A stretch of 38,001 nucleotides of DNA from Oligoflexia bacterium (GCA_015231325.1 JADGBS010000013.1:1-38001); one strand, 5' to 3'. Counted from the stretch's first letter, positions 17,369 to 25,958 are shown. Numbers and translations: made by a program. Notes: a model not told the origin generated them from the letters alone.

Positions 17369-18531
17369 ACTTCAAATACCAGTAATAATTGATCATCTTT
17401 TTGAACTTGTTGTTTAGATAATTGTCCCTCATTAGATATCAATCCAATTCTATCGGCCAAAGAGTTAAGTAAATAATCTACTGTCGGTGTTCTGTTTTTT
17501 TCTGTGATGATTTTTATTTCATTGATTAGGCAATCTATGTTCAAACAGTTTTTGTTTCCCAAAAGGCCATCAGTAAAAAGAATAAATTTATCTCCAAGTT
17601 TAACCTTCATTGAAGTTTGCATAAGTATCGTAGTATCGTACGCGCCTAATATGTCACCACCACCACCCATTTTGTTGATTTTATCGATAATTACTTTATT
17701 AGTGTCTGCTTCAACTGGAATATAAATCGTTTCAGGGTGCCCTGCATTTATTAATGATAATGATAGAGATTTCCTATTCAATAAGATATAGGTTGCAGTC
17801 AAATGTTGTCCGGGAGTCATTATCGAACGGAGAACCTTATTAATGAGATTCATGGTTTCAATCGGTGTAAATAGTGGTCCAGAGTTTTGTAGCAATAGAC
17901 TTTTAAGCGCAGCAGTAAAAAACGATGATTGAATGTTATGACCGCTAAAATCAGCAACGAAGTATCCGTAGAGATCTTCAGGGATATAAAAAACGTCATA
18001 AAAATCGCCACCGACTTCTTCTAGCGGTTTGTGGAACACCTTGAACTTTGCTTGAGGAATCGTCTGAGGATCAATTAGAATTTCCTTTACGGCATTTCTA
18101 AGTTGTTCTAATTTTTTACTTTGCTGATTGACCAAGAGTTTAAACGCTTCTTTAATTTGTAGATGGATTCTAATTCTTGCTAGCACCTCCAGACCATTAA
18201 AGGGCCTGTTTATATAGTCTACTCCGCCGATGGTAAGCGCTTTAATCTTATCCTCGACATCATCCAGGGCCGATAGGAACACTATTGGGATATCTGCCAA
18301 TTCCGGATCTGCTTTCATTTTTTTACATACTTCAAATCCACCTATTTGAGGCATCACTATATCCAACAAGATCAAATCTGGTTTATATCGTTTCGCTAAC
18401 TCAAAACATTGAATTCCATCCTCAGCAGATACGGTGAGCATTCCCGCTTCTCTCAAAAATTTGTCCAATAGAATAACATTATCCTGACTGTCATCAATAA
18501 TGAGTATGAGGGGAGCATTTCTAATTACCAT
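17365..18531 (-). CDS. Response regulator with PP2C/SpoIIE phosphatase domain (RsbU-like)
   Basis: The phosphatase removes phosphate from STAS proteins under control of a receiver domain. Receiver: DD at 13-14, phospho-acceptor D57, S87, but R109 in place of the usual Lys in the NRPF motif. After a coiled-coil linker (about 125-160), the PPM domain shows GGDFYDVF, ADFSGHN, NAGHPE, TDGLLGN and KDDQLLLV, which carry the metal-binding aspartates. It is the first gene of the operon after a tiny overlapping ORF. CheA is the obvious kinase for its receiver, making this the link between the chemosensory array and the partner switch. The Lys-to-Arg change may slow or alter activation. Confidence 0.85.
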   Translation of the reverse strand: MVIRNAPLILIIDDSQDNVILLDKFLREAGMLTVSAEDGIQCFELAKRYKPDLILLDIVMPQIGGFEVCKKMKADPELADIPIVFLSALDDVEDKIKALTIGGVDYINRPFNGLEVLARIRIHLQIKEAFKLLVNQQSKKLEQLRNAVKEILIDPQTIPQAKFKVFHKPLEEVGGDFYDVFYIPEDLYGYFVADFSGHNIQSSFFTAALKSLLLQNSGPLFTPIETMNLINKVLRSIMTPGQHLTATYILLNRKSLSLSLINAGHPETIYIPVEADTNKVIIDKINKMGGGGDILGAYDTTILMQTSMKVKLGDKFILFTDGLLGNKNCLNIDCLINEIKIITEKNRTPTVDYLLNSLADRIGLISNEGQLSKQQVQKDDQLLLVFEV

Positions 18532-18604
18532 ATACTTTCACGCTTTGAATTTTTTCACAATGAAGTGAATCTGTTCCGCCACCAGCAATAACGATTTTTT
18601 TCAT
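18521..18604 (-). CDS. Possible 27-residue leader ORF overlapping the PP2C gene start
   Basis: ATG AAA AAA ATC ... gives a 27-residue peptide beginning MKKIVIAGGGTDS and ending inside the next gene (TAG after its ATG GTA AT). It reads well and would couple translation to the downstream gene, but has only an AGAGAAA-type ribosome site. It may instead be the remnant of a lost gene. Confidence 0.3.
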   Translation of the reverse strand: MKKIVIAGGGTDSLHCEKIQSVKVYGN

Positions 18605-18969
18605 ACTTTTTTCTCTGTAATAACTTTATGACGCAGCCCCAATGAACACTCTCATATTCCCAGAATATTAACTAGGTACTGTTTTGGTCTGCTATGATCT
18701 GTTGCAACCACATGCTAGTATCGACCCGTGAACTAAAAACTTTAACCAACGGAACTTATTTTTGTATAAATTGCAGAGATATTAGGTAGATTCTGCTGAA
18801 GAAGGTGTTTACTATGATAATTTGGAATAAATACTATATAAATACTATGGTAATAGTATCGGATTTTCAGTTTTTAGAATGAGACAAAGCGTTGTTAATC
18901 AAACATGACAAATCAATGCTACTTAGTCCATCGGCACCGATTCAATTATGTATCTAATACGAACAAGAA
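18605..18969. other. Non-coding stretch containing 11-bp tandem and inverted repeats
   Basis: No gene is seen here between the minus-strand che operon and the XRE gene. At 18827-18848 two perfect tandem copies of ATAAATACTAT occur, and the second is the left arm of an inverted repeat ATACTAT-GGTA-ATAGTAT (18842-18859). Operator-like, but which gene it might control is unclear. Confidence 0.55.
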
Positions 18970-19293
18970 TCATCCGTAAACAGGAATTTGACGTGGTTGT
19001 TTATTGTCATCAGATGTAAGGAATATTTTAACACTCATTCCCATGGCCTTAGCGTACTTACTCAGAGTAGATATTTTTAAATCCTTCCTCCTCTCTATCT
19101 TTGATACCTCTGGCTGAGTCAATCCTTTTAAGTCAGATTGATTTAGACCCAATTTAGTTCTGACTGTCTTTAATTGAAATTCAAGCCCCACCACCTCCTT
19201 CTCTCTCTTTCTCCCTTTTTTCTCGAAATCATCATCCCCTAAGTTTACTTTCGAAACCCTACCAGCAACTTGTCTCTTCTTATTCTTTTTCAT
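18970..19293 (-). CDS. XRE-family helix-turn-helix protein, probable antitoxin
   Basis: A 107-residue protein with a basic N-terminal extension of about 35 residues and a Cro/CI-type helix-turn-helix (about 40-92: LKTVRTKLGLNQSDL...LTQPEVSKIERRKDLKISTLSKYAKAMGM). The size and single HTH match HigA-type antitoxins, which repress their own operon. The start has AAGGA upstream. A small ORF lies just upstream in the toxin position of a HigBA operon. HTH identity is sound, the toxin-antitoxin role is inferred. Confidence 0.7.
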   Translation of the reverse strand: MKKNKKRQVAGRVSKVNLGDDDFEKKGRKREKEVVGLEFQLKTVRTKLGLNQSDLKGLTQPEVSKIERRKDLKISTLSKYAKAMGMSVKIFLTSDDNKQPRQIPVYG

Positions 19294-19307
19294 TCCCCAT
19301 TCCTTGG

Positions 19308-19517
19308 TTAAAAATTATCAAAATTTTTTATCGACACCAGACACTTCATACGATTATAGTCTATTTTCAAAATGCAGCAAAGCTCATACACCCAAAATAG
19401 CATCGGCCAATCCTGTCCAGTGCATATGCCAATACACTCGGGATAATCACCGTAAAAAACAATACGTTCAATATGTTTGTTGATTTTCTGCCAACTATGT
19501 CGGCCAACAATAATCAT
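19308..19517 (-). CDS. Small ORF upstream of the XRE gene, possibly a degraded HigB-like toxin
   Basis: The predicted 69 residues end in CILKIDYNRMKCLVSIKNF, reminiscent of the KYRLxVKIDYxRxxVxIxxxGTH stretch of HigB-family mRNA interferases, and the N-terminal HSWQKINKHI could correspond to their W-containing helix. The middle does not match and the protein stops before the usual THxEYD end. It lies 14 bp upstream of the XRE gene, as a toxin does in HigBA. The ribosome site is poor. It could be a decayed toxin or a chance ORF. Confidence 0.35.
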   Translation of the reverse strand: MIIVGRHSWQKINKHIERIVFYGDYPECIGICTGQDWPMLFWVYELCCILKIDYNRMKCLVSIKNFDNF

Positions 19518-19580
19518 CAATAACTGACTGAGAAGAATAAAATTGAGAAAGATAAATTTGATATAGACAATTTATATTAA

Positions 19581-19605
19581 TCTAGTAACTTCTAGTAACT
19601 TAGTA
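19581..19605. repeat. Tandem 10-bp repeat TCTAGTAACT between divergent genes
   Basis: Two exact copies followed by a partial third (TAGTA), located between the minus-strand toxin-antitoxin candidate and the plus-strand peptidase gene. This is where an antitoxin operator would lie. The rest of 19518-19671 holds no gene. Confidence 0.6.
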
Positions 19606-19671
19606 ACACTAATCAACTTGGACTTTCCGCAGAATCTTTAATACGGAAGTCCACAGATCAGGAGCAAAACA

Positions 19672-20919
19672 ATGATTTCAATGCTTTCTTTGATGCGAAC
19701 GTTTATGTTTACTAGGCCATTTGGCAAATCACTACTTTGTGCTTCCCTACTTTGTGCACCTTTTATCATCGGTATTACTGACAGTTCTATTGCTATCGGC
19801 GATGAGCGTTCAGACATTCCGATAAAATACACCTGGAATCTCAACGACCTCTATCCAACTATTCAAGATTGGGAGACATCCAAAGATAGGATGTTTAGAG
19901 AAATTCCTAAGGTTGCAGCTTTCAAAGGACATCTAGGCACTTCGGCACAAAATCTGTATCAGGCACTTTCCACAGAAATGGATGTACGTAAAGAAGTTGC
20001 ACGGTTAAGCGTTTATGCGGGACAACTCTCTGATCAGGACACACGAGTCGCTAAACACCAAGCTATGAAACAAATAACTGAACAACTCAGCAGCGACTTT
20101 GCTTCTGCGACTGCATATTTTCGACCAGAAATCGTGCAAATAGGAAAAGCAAAAATTAGCACTTTTTTAAAAAATGAACCTCGTTTAATGGAATATAGAA
20201 TGTACCTGGACAACATCTTACGGATGAAAAGTCACATTCTTTCTCCAGATAATGAAAAAATAATAGCGGCAGCACTTGGGCAAATGGGAGGATCACCACA
20301 AAACATTAATGAAATACTCGATAATGCCGACATCCCCTTTCCTACTATACAACTCAGCACCGGAGAAACCGTCCGATTAGATCCAGCGGCCTTTACAAAG
20401 TATCGTACGGTGGCAAATAAAGATGATCGGATTTTGGTTTACAAAAGTTTTTTTGGAAAATATAAGGAATTTGCCCGAACTCTAGGAACAGTTCTTTACT
20501 CCCAAATTAAAGTACATGTATTCAACAAGGAAGTAAGAAAATATAATAGCTCCCTGGCCGCATCACTAGATCCTGATAATATTCCCGAAGCCGTTTACAA
20601 GCAGTTAATTACAGATGTACACGCTAATCTTCCTACACTCCACCGCTATCTAAGACTGCGACAAAAGATGATGGGATTAGAGAAACTCGGATATGAAGAT
20701 CTCTATACCTCCTTAGTGAAGGATGTTTCCATGTCCTTTACTCCTGAAGATGCAATTGATTTAACTATGAAATCCGTGTCATTGTTAGGAAACGAATACA
20801 CCAGCGCTTTAGACAAGGAATCGATAATCGATGGACCGATTTCTATCCAGCAACCGGAAAAAGATCTGGTGCCTATAGCAATGGTGCAGCTTATGATGTT
20901 CATCCTTATCAACTGCTGA
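19672..20919 (+). CDS. pepF: Oligoendopeptidase F-like (M3) protein, N-terminal fragment before a frameshift
   Basis: M3-family oligoendopeptidases cut short peptides with a zinc HExxH site. This ORF gives the N-terminal ~385 residues of a PepF-like protein, beginning with a probable signal peptide (SLLCASLLCAPFIIGITDSSIAIG), so the enzyme would be exported. Family pattern starts at YTWNLNDLYP. It is in frame to about 20820; from there the PepF sequence continues in another frame (NRWTDFYPATGKRSGAYS), while this ORF reads about 30 residues of nonsense. The metal site is in the second ORF. AGGAG 7 bases before ATG supports the start. It is likely inactive unless the shift is a sequencing error. 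Confidence 0.75.
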   Translation: MISMLSLMRTFMFTRPFGKSLLCASLLCAPFIIGITDSSIAIGDERSDIPIKYTWNLNDLYPTIQDWETSKDRMFREIPKVAAFKGHLGTSAQNLYQALSTEMDVRKEVARLSVYAGQLSDQDTRVAKHQAMKQITEQLSSDFASATAYFRPEIVQIGKAKISTFLKNEPRLMEYRMYLDNILRMKSHILSPDNEKIIAAALGQMGGSPQNINEILDNADIPFPTIQLSTGETVRLDPAAFTKYRTVANKDDRILVYKSFFGKYKEFARTLGTVLYSQIKVHVFNKEVRKYNSSLAASLDPDNIPEAVYKQLITDVHANLPTLHRYLRLRQKMMGLEKLGYEDLYTSLVKDVSMSFTPEDAIDLTMKSVSLLGNEYTSALDKESIIDGPISIQQPEKDLVPIAMVQLMMFILINC

Positions 20920-20924
20920 ATTTC

Positions 20925-21626
20925 ATGGGCGGATATGACGATGTATCAACTTTTGCACACGAGAGTGGGCACAGCATGCACTCTTACTTCTCTAACAAAT
21001 ACCAACCATATATCAATAGTGACTATTCCATTTTTGTGGCAGAGGTAGCATCGACGCTTAATGAGAATCTACTATCACACTATGCCTTAAAAAATATTAC
21101 TAGAAACAATCAGGAAAAACTATTTTTGTTAGGAAGTAAACTAGAAGGATTCAGAACAACTTTATTCAGGCAAACTCTATTTGCAGAATTTGAATTAAAA
21201 ATACATGAAATAGTCGAAGCGAAAGGATCCCTATCGGATGAGCAGCTCAGTAAACTTTATCTGCAGCTATTAAAAATTTACTATGGGCATGATCAAGGGA
21301 TCTGTCAAATAGATGATATCTATGGCATAGAATGGGCACGCATTCCACATTTCTATTATGATTTCTACGTTTTTAAATACTCAACCAGCTTGGTGGCATC
21401 CACCGCCATCGCCAAGGCCATGCGCGAGGAGACCCAAAAGGGAGGAACTAGTGTACGCGATGCCTACATAAAATTTCTTTCTTCTGGATCATCAAAATAT
21501 CCCATCGAGTTGCTAAAAGGGGTCGGCGTGGATATGACTACCAGTAAACCATTCAACGCAGCGATAGAAGAGATGAACAGCATAATGGATCAGATCGAAA
21601 AAATGATCGCATCTACTCCCCAATAA
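20925..21626 (+). CDS. pepF: Oligoendopeptidase F-like (M3) protein, C-terminal catalytic fragment
   Basis: This is the zinc-binding part of the same peptidase, in a frame shifted by one base from the first ORF. The motif HESGH (residues 12-16 of this ORF) is HExxH, and [11 protein letters not shown] supplies the third zinc ligand Glu downstream. The true open frame begins earlier, near 20820, with NRWTDFYPATGKRSGAYSNG, before this ATG. The 3' end overlaps the convergent YjbQ-family gene by 14 bp. Alone it lacks the N-terminal domain. Confidence 0.75.
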   Translation: MGGYDDVSTFAHESGHSMHSYFSNKYQPYINSDYSIFVAEVASTLNENLLSHYALKNITRNNQEKLFLLGSKLEGFRTTLFRQTLFAEFELKIHEIVEAKGSLSDEQLSKLYLQLLKIYYGHDQGICQIDDIYGIEWARIPHFYYDFYVFKYSTSLVASTAIAKAMREETQKGGTSVRDAYIKFLSSGSSKYPIELLKGVGVDMTTSKPFNAAIEEMNSIMDQIEKMIASTPQ

Positions 21627-22035
21627 TTTTCACTAATACTCTCTTTTTTCTCTGACCATCAAACTCATAATAGAAAACATGTTCCCATGGCCCTAGATGC
21701 ATTTTTCCCTCAGTAATTGCAATTGTCACTTCTCTGCCCATCAACTGACGTTTAAGATGCGCATCAGCATTATCTTCATATCCATTATGCGCATATTGAG
21801 ACACCGGCGCATGGGGGGCCAACCGCTCTAAGAATCTATCAAAATCCTGATGTAGTCCGGATTCATTGTCATTAATAAAAACGCTCGCAGTAATATGCAT
21901 AGCATTGACTAGACATATTCCTTCTTTTATTCCACTTTGGGCAACTAATTCTTCGACCTCGCGATGAATCGAAACAATTTTTCTGCGGACAGGGATATCC
22001 ATCCATAACTCTTTAGTTAATGATTTCATGTTCAT
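21613..22035 (-). CDS. YjbQ/UPF0047 family protein
   Basis: A 140-residue protein of the YjbQ (UPF0047) family, which is often annotated as secondary thiamine-phosphate synthase. The family motifs are complete: [30 protein letters not shown] and [19 protein letters not shown]. The conserved His residues of these motifs are intact. The start is ATG; the upstream region is very A-rich on this strand. Family membership is certain, the exact reaction in this organism is not known. It is convergent with the peptidase and follows the exported protein gene at 22093-23205 on the same strand. Confidence 0.85.
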   Translation of the reverse strand: MNMKSLTKELWMDIPVRRKIVSIHREVEELVAQSGIKEGICLVNAMHITASVFINDNESGLHQDFDRFLERLAPHAPVSQYAHNGYEDNADAHLKRQLMGREVTIAITEGKMHLGPWEHVFYYEFDGQRKKRVLVKIIGE

Positions 22036-22092
22036 TTCTACCTTGATTTTTATTTTTTATTTTTGTTTTTTGTTTTTTACCAACATAGTCTA

Positions 22093-23205
22093 TTAATCGA
22101 AAACAGAAAACATATCTATAAGATCTGTCGGACTTAAGTCTCTAATTTCAATGTTACCATTACTTCCCTGGCGATCTATTCCCAGGTTCCGTTCACCTGA
22201 TTCATCCAGTTCACCGAGTTCACCCAGGCCAGCTACTCCAACTTCATTACGTACATCGTTATTTACTTCATTGTCTACGTCTATACCATCCTCAAAAGCA
22301 GAAATTTTTTTGAAATAAAGCTTTGTCGATTTTACATCACTTAAAGCGTAAAGCAATAATCCGTTGCTCTCATTATTCGAACGTAATCTCCCTAGACGAT
22401 ATCCAAGATGCCATCCACCGTTCCCGTGATTATCACGAAGAGAAATGGCCCCTTCAGAATTAGTATTTATTTCTGCCCCATCAACAATGTCAACAAACGC
22501 TTGATGATTATTGGAATCGAGCAAAATTTTTTTCCCATCTTTGTCATAAAAACTAATTATTAACTCATCAGCAAGTAGTTCATCCAAAATAAATGGCACT
22601 AGGTTAAAATATTGCTTACAACCTTCTGGCATGCGTTTGTAGAACTCCCCAAACTGAGAAACATCAATTCTCTTTTCACGTAATCCAAGGAAATCAATAA
22701 CGACACTATGAACTCTATTGCCACTACCACTATCCAGATTATAAAATGTCGGACTGGTCTTCAAAATATTTTTATTAGCATTTTTCCCCAGTTTATGGAG
22801 TCGAAAGAAGTTTAGCAGATCGCCCCACACACTTTCCACCCTAACTTTAACGCTTACTTTATCTTCTCCCTTTCCCCTAATATTAATATTGGGCGGAAAG
22901 GCAGAGAACATTGCATAGAAACATACCTCTGGAGCAGCAATTGTTCCCATCTTGCCAGGTGGCCCACCTACCATCGCACCCACTCCTGCTCCAGCAAAAT
23001 CTGGACTAGACTCTTTGAAATAAGGAATATAACCAATTTTCTCAATCGACTTATAAAAACTATTAAAACCATTAAAACTAGTAAAGGAAGTGCCCTCTGG
23101 GGTTATACCGCCGGCCGCATTCGCGGCCGCTATGGCGGGCGCAGAAAACAACAAAACCAGCAGACTGAGCGCGACGTTAGTCACCCAAATAATCACTTTT
23201 CTCAT
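22093..23205 (-). CDS. Exported protein of unknown function
   Basis: A 370-residue protein with a clear signal peptide (RKVIIWVTNVALSLLVLLFSAPAIA then AANAAGG), so it should be periplasmic or secreted. The mature part has no recognised motif; Gly-rich and Asp/Glu-rich stretches are visible, with an acidic C-terminal quarter. The ATG at 23205 is preferred to the longer ORF start at 23229 because AGGGGG lies 5 bases upstream. It is followed on the same strand by yjbQ. The 57-bp gap between them (22036-22092) is nearly homopolymeric A/T. Function cannot be assigned. Confidence 0.6.
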   Translation of the reverse strand: MRKVIIWVTNVALSLLVLLFSAPAIAAANAAGGITPEGTSFTSFNGFNSFYKSIEKIGYIPYFKESSPDFAGAGVGAMVGGPPGKMGTIAAPEVCFYAMFSAFPPNINIRGKGEDKVSVKVRVESVWGDLLNFFRLHKLGKNANKNILKTSPTFYNLDSGSGNRVHSVVIDFLGLREKRIDVSQFGEFYKRMPEGCKQYFNLVPFILDELLADELIISFYDKDGKKILLDSNNHQAFVDIVDGAEINTNSEGAISLRDNHGNGGWHLGYRLGRLRSNNESNGLLLYALSDVKSTKLYFKKISAFEDGIDVDNEVNNDVRNEVGVAGLGELGELDESGERNLGIDRQGSNGNIEIRDLSPTDLIDMFSVFD

Positions 23206-23420
23206 CAATCCCCCTTTCTTTTGCCTCATTATTCGCCGGCCCTTTATGCAGCCGCTTTAGGCGGGCGCTTTGTGCGGGCGTTCAGCTCTTTTCTCCTATC
23301 GAATCATTTAAAAAAAAGTTTAGGCCACAGTGAAATAAAACTCTGGACAAAATCTATAATTGACCTTATACATTACTAAGGACCTCAAGAAAGATTTTTA
23401 ACTTTACTTTGACTCTATAT

Positions 23421-23493
23421 TGGGGAGTGGCGCAGCGGTTAGCGCAGTAGACTGTTAATCTATTGGTCGAGAGTTCGAGTCTCTCTTCCCCAG
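23421..23493 (+). tRNA. tRNA-Asn (anticodon GTT)
   Basis: A 73-nt cloverleaf: acceptor TGGGGAG pairing with TTCCCCA (last pair G-U), D-stem GCGC/GCGC, anticodon stem GTAGA/TCTAT with loop CTGTTAA (anticodon GTT), and T-stem GAGAG/CTCTC around TTCGAGT. The CCA end is not encoded. The Rpn-family gene begins about 210 bp downstream. Confidence 0.95.
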
Positions 23494-23509
23494 CCAAATA
23501 AGTTTTTTG

Positions 23510-23572
23510 CAGACCATAGGATCTGGGACCTACAATCGAAATGGCCTCTGGTTTTATGGTCTGTTCTTTTTA
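23510..23572 (+). terminator. Possible terminator after tRNA-Asn
   Basis: CAGACCATA and TATGGTCTG form a 9-bp stem around a long (36-nt) loop, followed by TTCTTTTTAT. The long loop makes it a weak intrinsic terminator. Confidence 0.4.
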
Positions 23573-23705
23573 TTCTTCGGATAATAATAATTTTTTGTTT
23601 CTTACTATTCGCATAATTAGCTCTTGTGCTAGTGGCCGTCAATTTGCACTTATCGCTAACTTGACAAACACTACCGGATAAAACCGGAAAATCGGGAGTT
23701 AAATT

Positions 23706-24647
23706 ATGGCGAAAAAAAAAGAGTTAATGCCTATGGGAAAATTATTAATCGGGTTCGACTGGGCAATGAAGAAACTGCTTCGAAGCAAGACAAACTTCGA
23801 CGTACTTGAGGGATTTTTGAGCGAACTTTTGGAACGCGATGTCAAAATTCGTAGTGTTCTCGAAAGTGAGAGCAATAAAGATAATCGCAATGACAAATTT
23901 AACAAAGTTGATATCCTTGTAGAGGAGAACAGCGGTGAACTTGTCATCATTGAAGTACAGATAGAAAGCGAACCTGACTACCTCACCCGAATACTTTATG
24001 GGGTGGCCAAATGCATCAGCGAGCATATGAGTGAGGGAAGTACTTACAAACAAGTAAAGAAAGTCTACTCGGTGAGTATCGTTTATTTCGACTTTGGAAT
24101 GGGTGCCGACTATGTTTACCACGGGAACATGGAAATGCGTGGTATTCATTATGGAGACGAATTAAAACTCACTCATAATCAACAAAGGCTTTATCAAAAA
24201 ACACGAATTGCGGAAGTGTATCCAGAGTTTTACCTCATAAAAATTAACAATTTCAATCAATTGGCCCAAAATACCTTAGATGAGTGGATCTATTTTTTAC
24301 GTCACGAAGAGATCCCGGATAATTTCAAGGCAAAAGGACTATCTGCTGCTAAAGAAAAATTTTCTATCCTCAAATTACCAAAAGACGAACAACTGGCATA
24401 TCGTCGTTACCAAGAAAACCAGCGATACGCTGCCAGCATGTTAGAAGGAGCTCACCTCGAAGGAAAAGATGAAGGATTAGCGGAGGGGTTAATAAAAGGA
24501 CTGGAAAAGGGAAGAATCGAAGGCGAGACAAAAGCGAAATTGGACCTAGCGAAAGGCCTTTTAGATCTGCTGGATGACAAAACAATTGCAGAGAAAACCG
24601 GAATGTCACTTGAAGATATAGCGAGAATCCGAGATAAAAATGTCTAG
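23706..24647 (+). CDS. Rpn family PD-(D/E)XK nuclease, recombination-promoting type
   Basis: Rpn proteins are DNA endonucleases linked to recombination and mobile-element-like spread. The N-terminal ~300 residues match the PDDEXK_2 family: FDWAMKKLL (D19), KVDILVEENSGELVIIEVQIE with D69 and E83-x-Q85 as catalytic residues, then a region with the YLTR motif. The C-terminal tail repeats Glu/Gly/Lys units (EGAHLEGKDEGLAEGLIKGLEKG) and ends in a small helical domain (IAEKTGMSLEDIARIRD), typical of these proteins. Length 313 is normal. The gene lies beside tRNA-Asn, which may mark a site of acquisition. A perfect TTGACA lies upstream but no good -10 matches it. Confidence 0.8.
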   Translation: MAKKKELMPMGKLLIGFDWAMKKLLRSKTNFDVLEGFLSELLERDVKIRSVLESESNKDNRNDKFNKVDILVEENSGELVIIEVQIESEPDYLTRILYGVAKCISEHMSEGSTYKQVKKVYSVSIVYFDFGMGADYVYHGNMEMRGIHYGDELKLTHNQQRLYQKTRIAEVYPEFYLIKINNFNQLAQNTLDEWIYFLRHEEIPDNFKAKGLSAAKEKFSILKLPKDEQLAYRRYQENQRYAASMLEGAHLEGKDEGLAEGLIKGLEKGRIEGETKAKLDLAKGLLDLLDDKTIAEKTGMSLEDIARIRDKNV

Positions 24648-24684
24648 ACAAATTCACTGATAAATTATCTGATAAGTTGCCATT

Positions 24685-25725
24685 TTAATATCGATCTTTT
24701 TTACTCCAACTTGGTTGATTGGCCAATTCTTCTTTGATTTGTAGATAAGATTCCAAGCGAGAAATCAATATTCTTTTTTCCTCGTCCGAGGTAAAAACAG
24801 CGCCAGCGCCAGCACCAGCACCAGAATCATGGGAATAAAATGCACATCCTTTAGAATCTTGATGGTGTTGACAATTACTAAACATGCACTTACGGGCAAC
24901 TTCACTAACATCTGGGTAATAATCTATCAGTTCTTCTTCTAAAATATCTTCCAAAGAGAAAGAACGAATGCCAGGAGAATCGATCATGCAAAAATCATCA
25001 AATTCGATTATCTCCGACCAAGAAGTGGTATGTGACCCTTTGCTGGCCCTGCTAATATCTTGACTCTTTAATTTTATATGTCCACCGGTCAGTGCACCAA
25101 TGATTCGACTTTTTCCTACACCTGACTGACCTAAAAAAGCGACAGTTTTTCCACGTATTCGTTGTTGCAAATGAAAAAATGAACTTTGCAGCGGATCCTC
25201 TATTATAATGCGGGGAACATACTCCGGTTGATGCGCAGAAATCTCATAACAAGGAACGTTCAGTGAGGTCATTCTCTTCGCTTCGAACGCCAGATCAAAT
25301 TCTTTTTCATATTCGACAAATTGGTCCATCTTATTAAAAATTACAATTGCCGGAATTTTCCATTGAAATGAACGTACAATGAAACGATCAAGAATCCCCC
25401 GTTTAAAAACCGGAAGCGATACAGACGTGATCACCGCCACATAATCACAGTTAGCAGCAGTTATTTTTTTTCGCGATTCTCTCTGAGAAATTCTATAAAT
25501 TTGATTTTTACGTTCAGCTACCTTGGTTATCACGTAATCAGAATCTAATGTTCCCGTACCCTTATTTGTCTCTAATTCAACAAGATCACCGGTAACGATC
25601 TCCCCTTCTTTCAAAAGCATTCCCAGCGCGGTAGCACTAACAATTTTTCCATTGTCCGCACAGTCCACATCCAACAACTTGCATTCAAATACTCGCTGCG
25701 ACGAACGATAAACCTTTGCCCACAT
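24685..25725 (-). CDS. rsgA: RsgA (YjeQ), ribosome small subunit-dependent GTPase
   Basis: RsgA helps late maturation of the 30S subunit. The circularly permuted GTPase order is present: G4 NKMD (131-134), then G1 GQSGVGKS (199-206), then G3 DSPG (249-252). A zinc site C280-x4-C285-x-H287-x6-C294 follows. An OB-fold N-terminus is consistent with the first ~80 residues. The C-terminal AGAGAGA stretch is encoded by a GCCAGC repeat, unusual for the family. Length 346 is normal. The start has TAGGA upstream. Confidence 0.95.
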   Translation of the reverse strand: MWAKVYRSSQRVFECKLLDVDCADNGKIVSATALGMLLKEGEIVTGDLVELETNKGTGTLDSDYVITKVAERKNQIYRISQRESRKKITAANCDYVAVITSVSLPVFKRGILDRFIVRSFQWKIPAIVIFNKMDQFVEYEKEFDLAFEAKRMTSLNVPCYEISAHQPEYVPRIIIEDPLQSSFFHLQQRIRGKTVAFLGQSGVGKSRIIGALTGGHIKLKSQDISRASKGSHTTSWSEIIEFDDFCMIDSPGIRSFSLEDILEEELIDYYPDVSEVARKCMFSNCQHHQDSKGCAFYSHDSGAGAGAGAVFTSDEEKRILISRLESYLQIKEELANQPSWSKKDRY

Positions 25726-25871
25726 AAAAATCCTATAGAATAGTTGTAATAAGTGTCACTTTGTCCCCTTGTCCAAACTCTCATTGTATCTTCTTTTCAA
25801 AAGAGTACAAGTTAACAAAGAAGCACAAGCAAGAAATTTTTACAATTTAAGCATATCCGAGAATATTTTTT

Positions 25872-25900
25872 TTGATTTAGAGTCTCGCTTGGTTTAGAAT
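25872..25900 (+). promoter_or_regulatory. Sigma-70 type promoter for the START-like/cobU/cobS unit
   Basis: TTGATT, 17-bp spacer, TAGAAT gives a good σ70 match. Transcription would start near 25907, just upstream of a TGTTTAT tandem repeat in the leader. The gap 25726-25990 holds no gene. Confidence 0.55.
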
Positions 25901-25923
25901 CGCGTTTCGTTATTTTATTTTAA

Positions 25924-25958
25924 TGTTTATTGTTTATTGTTTATTGTTTATTGTTTAT
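25924..25958 (+). repeat. Five tandem copies of TGTTTAT in the 5' leader
   Basis: Five exact heptamers between the predicted transcription start and the AAAAGG ribosome site of the START-like gene. A homopolymer of T follows. Its copy number could vary by slippage and change mRNA or spacer length. Confidence 0.9.

Noticed and set aside
23510-23705. Attachment site repeat after tRNA-Asn
   Set aside because: No duplicate of the tRNA 3' end was found downstream within the window.
25924-25958. CRISPR-like array
   Set aside because: Units are seven bases and contiguous with no spacers; no cas genes occur in the window.
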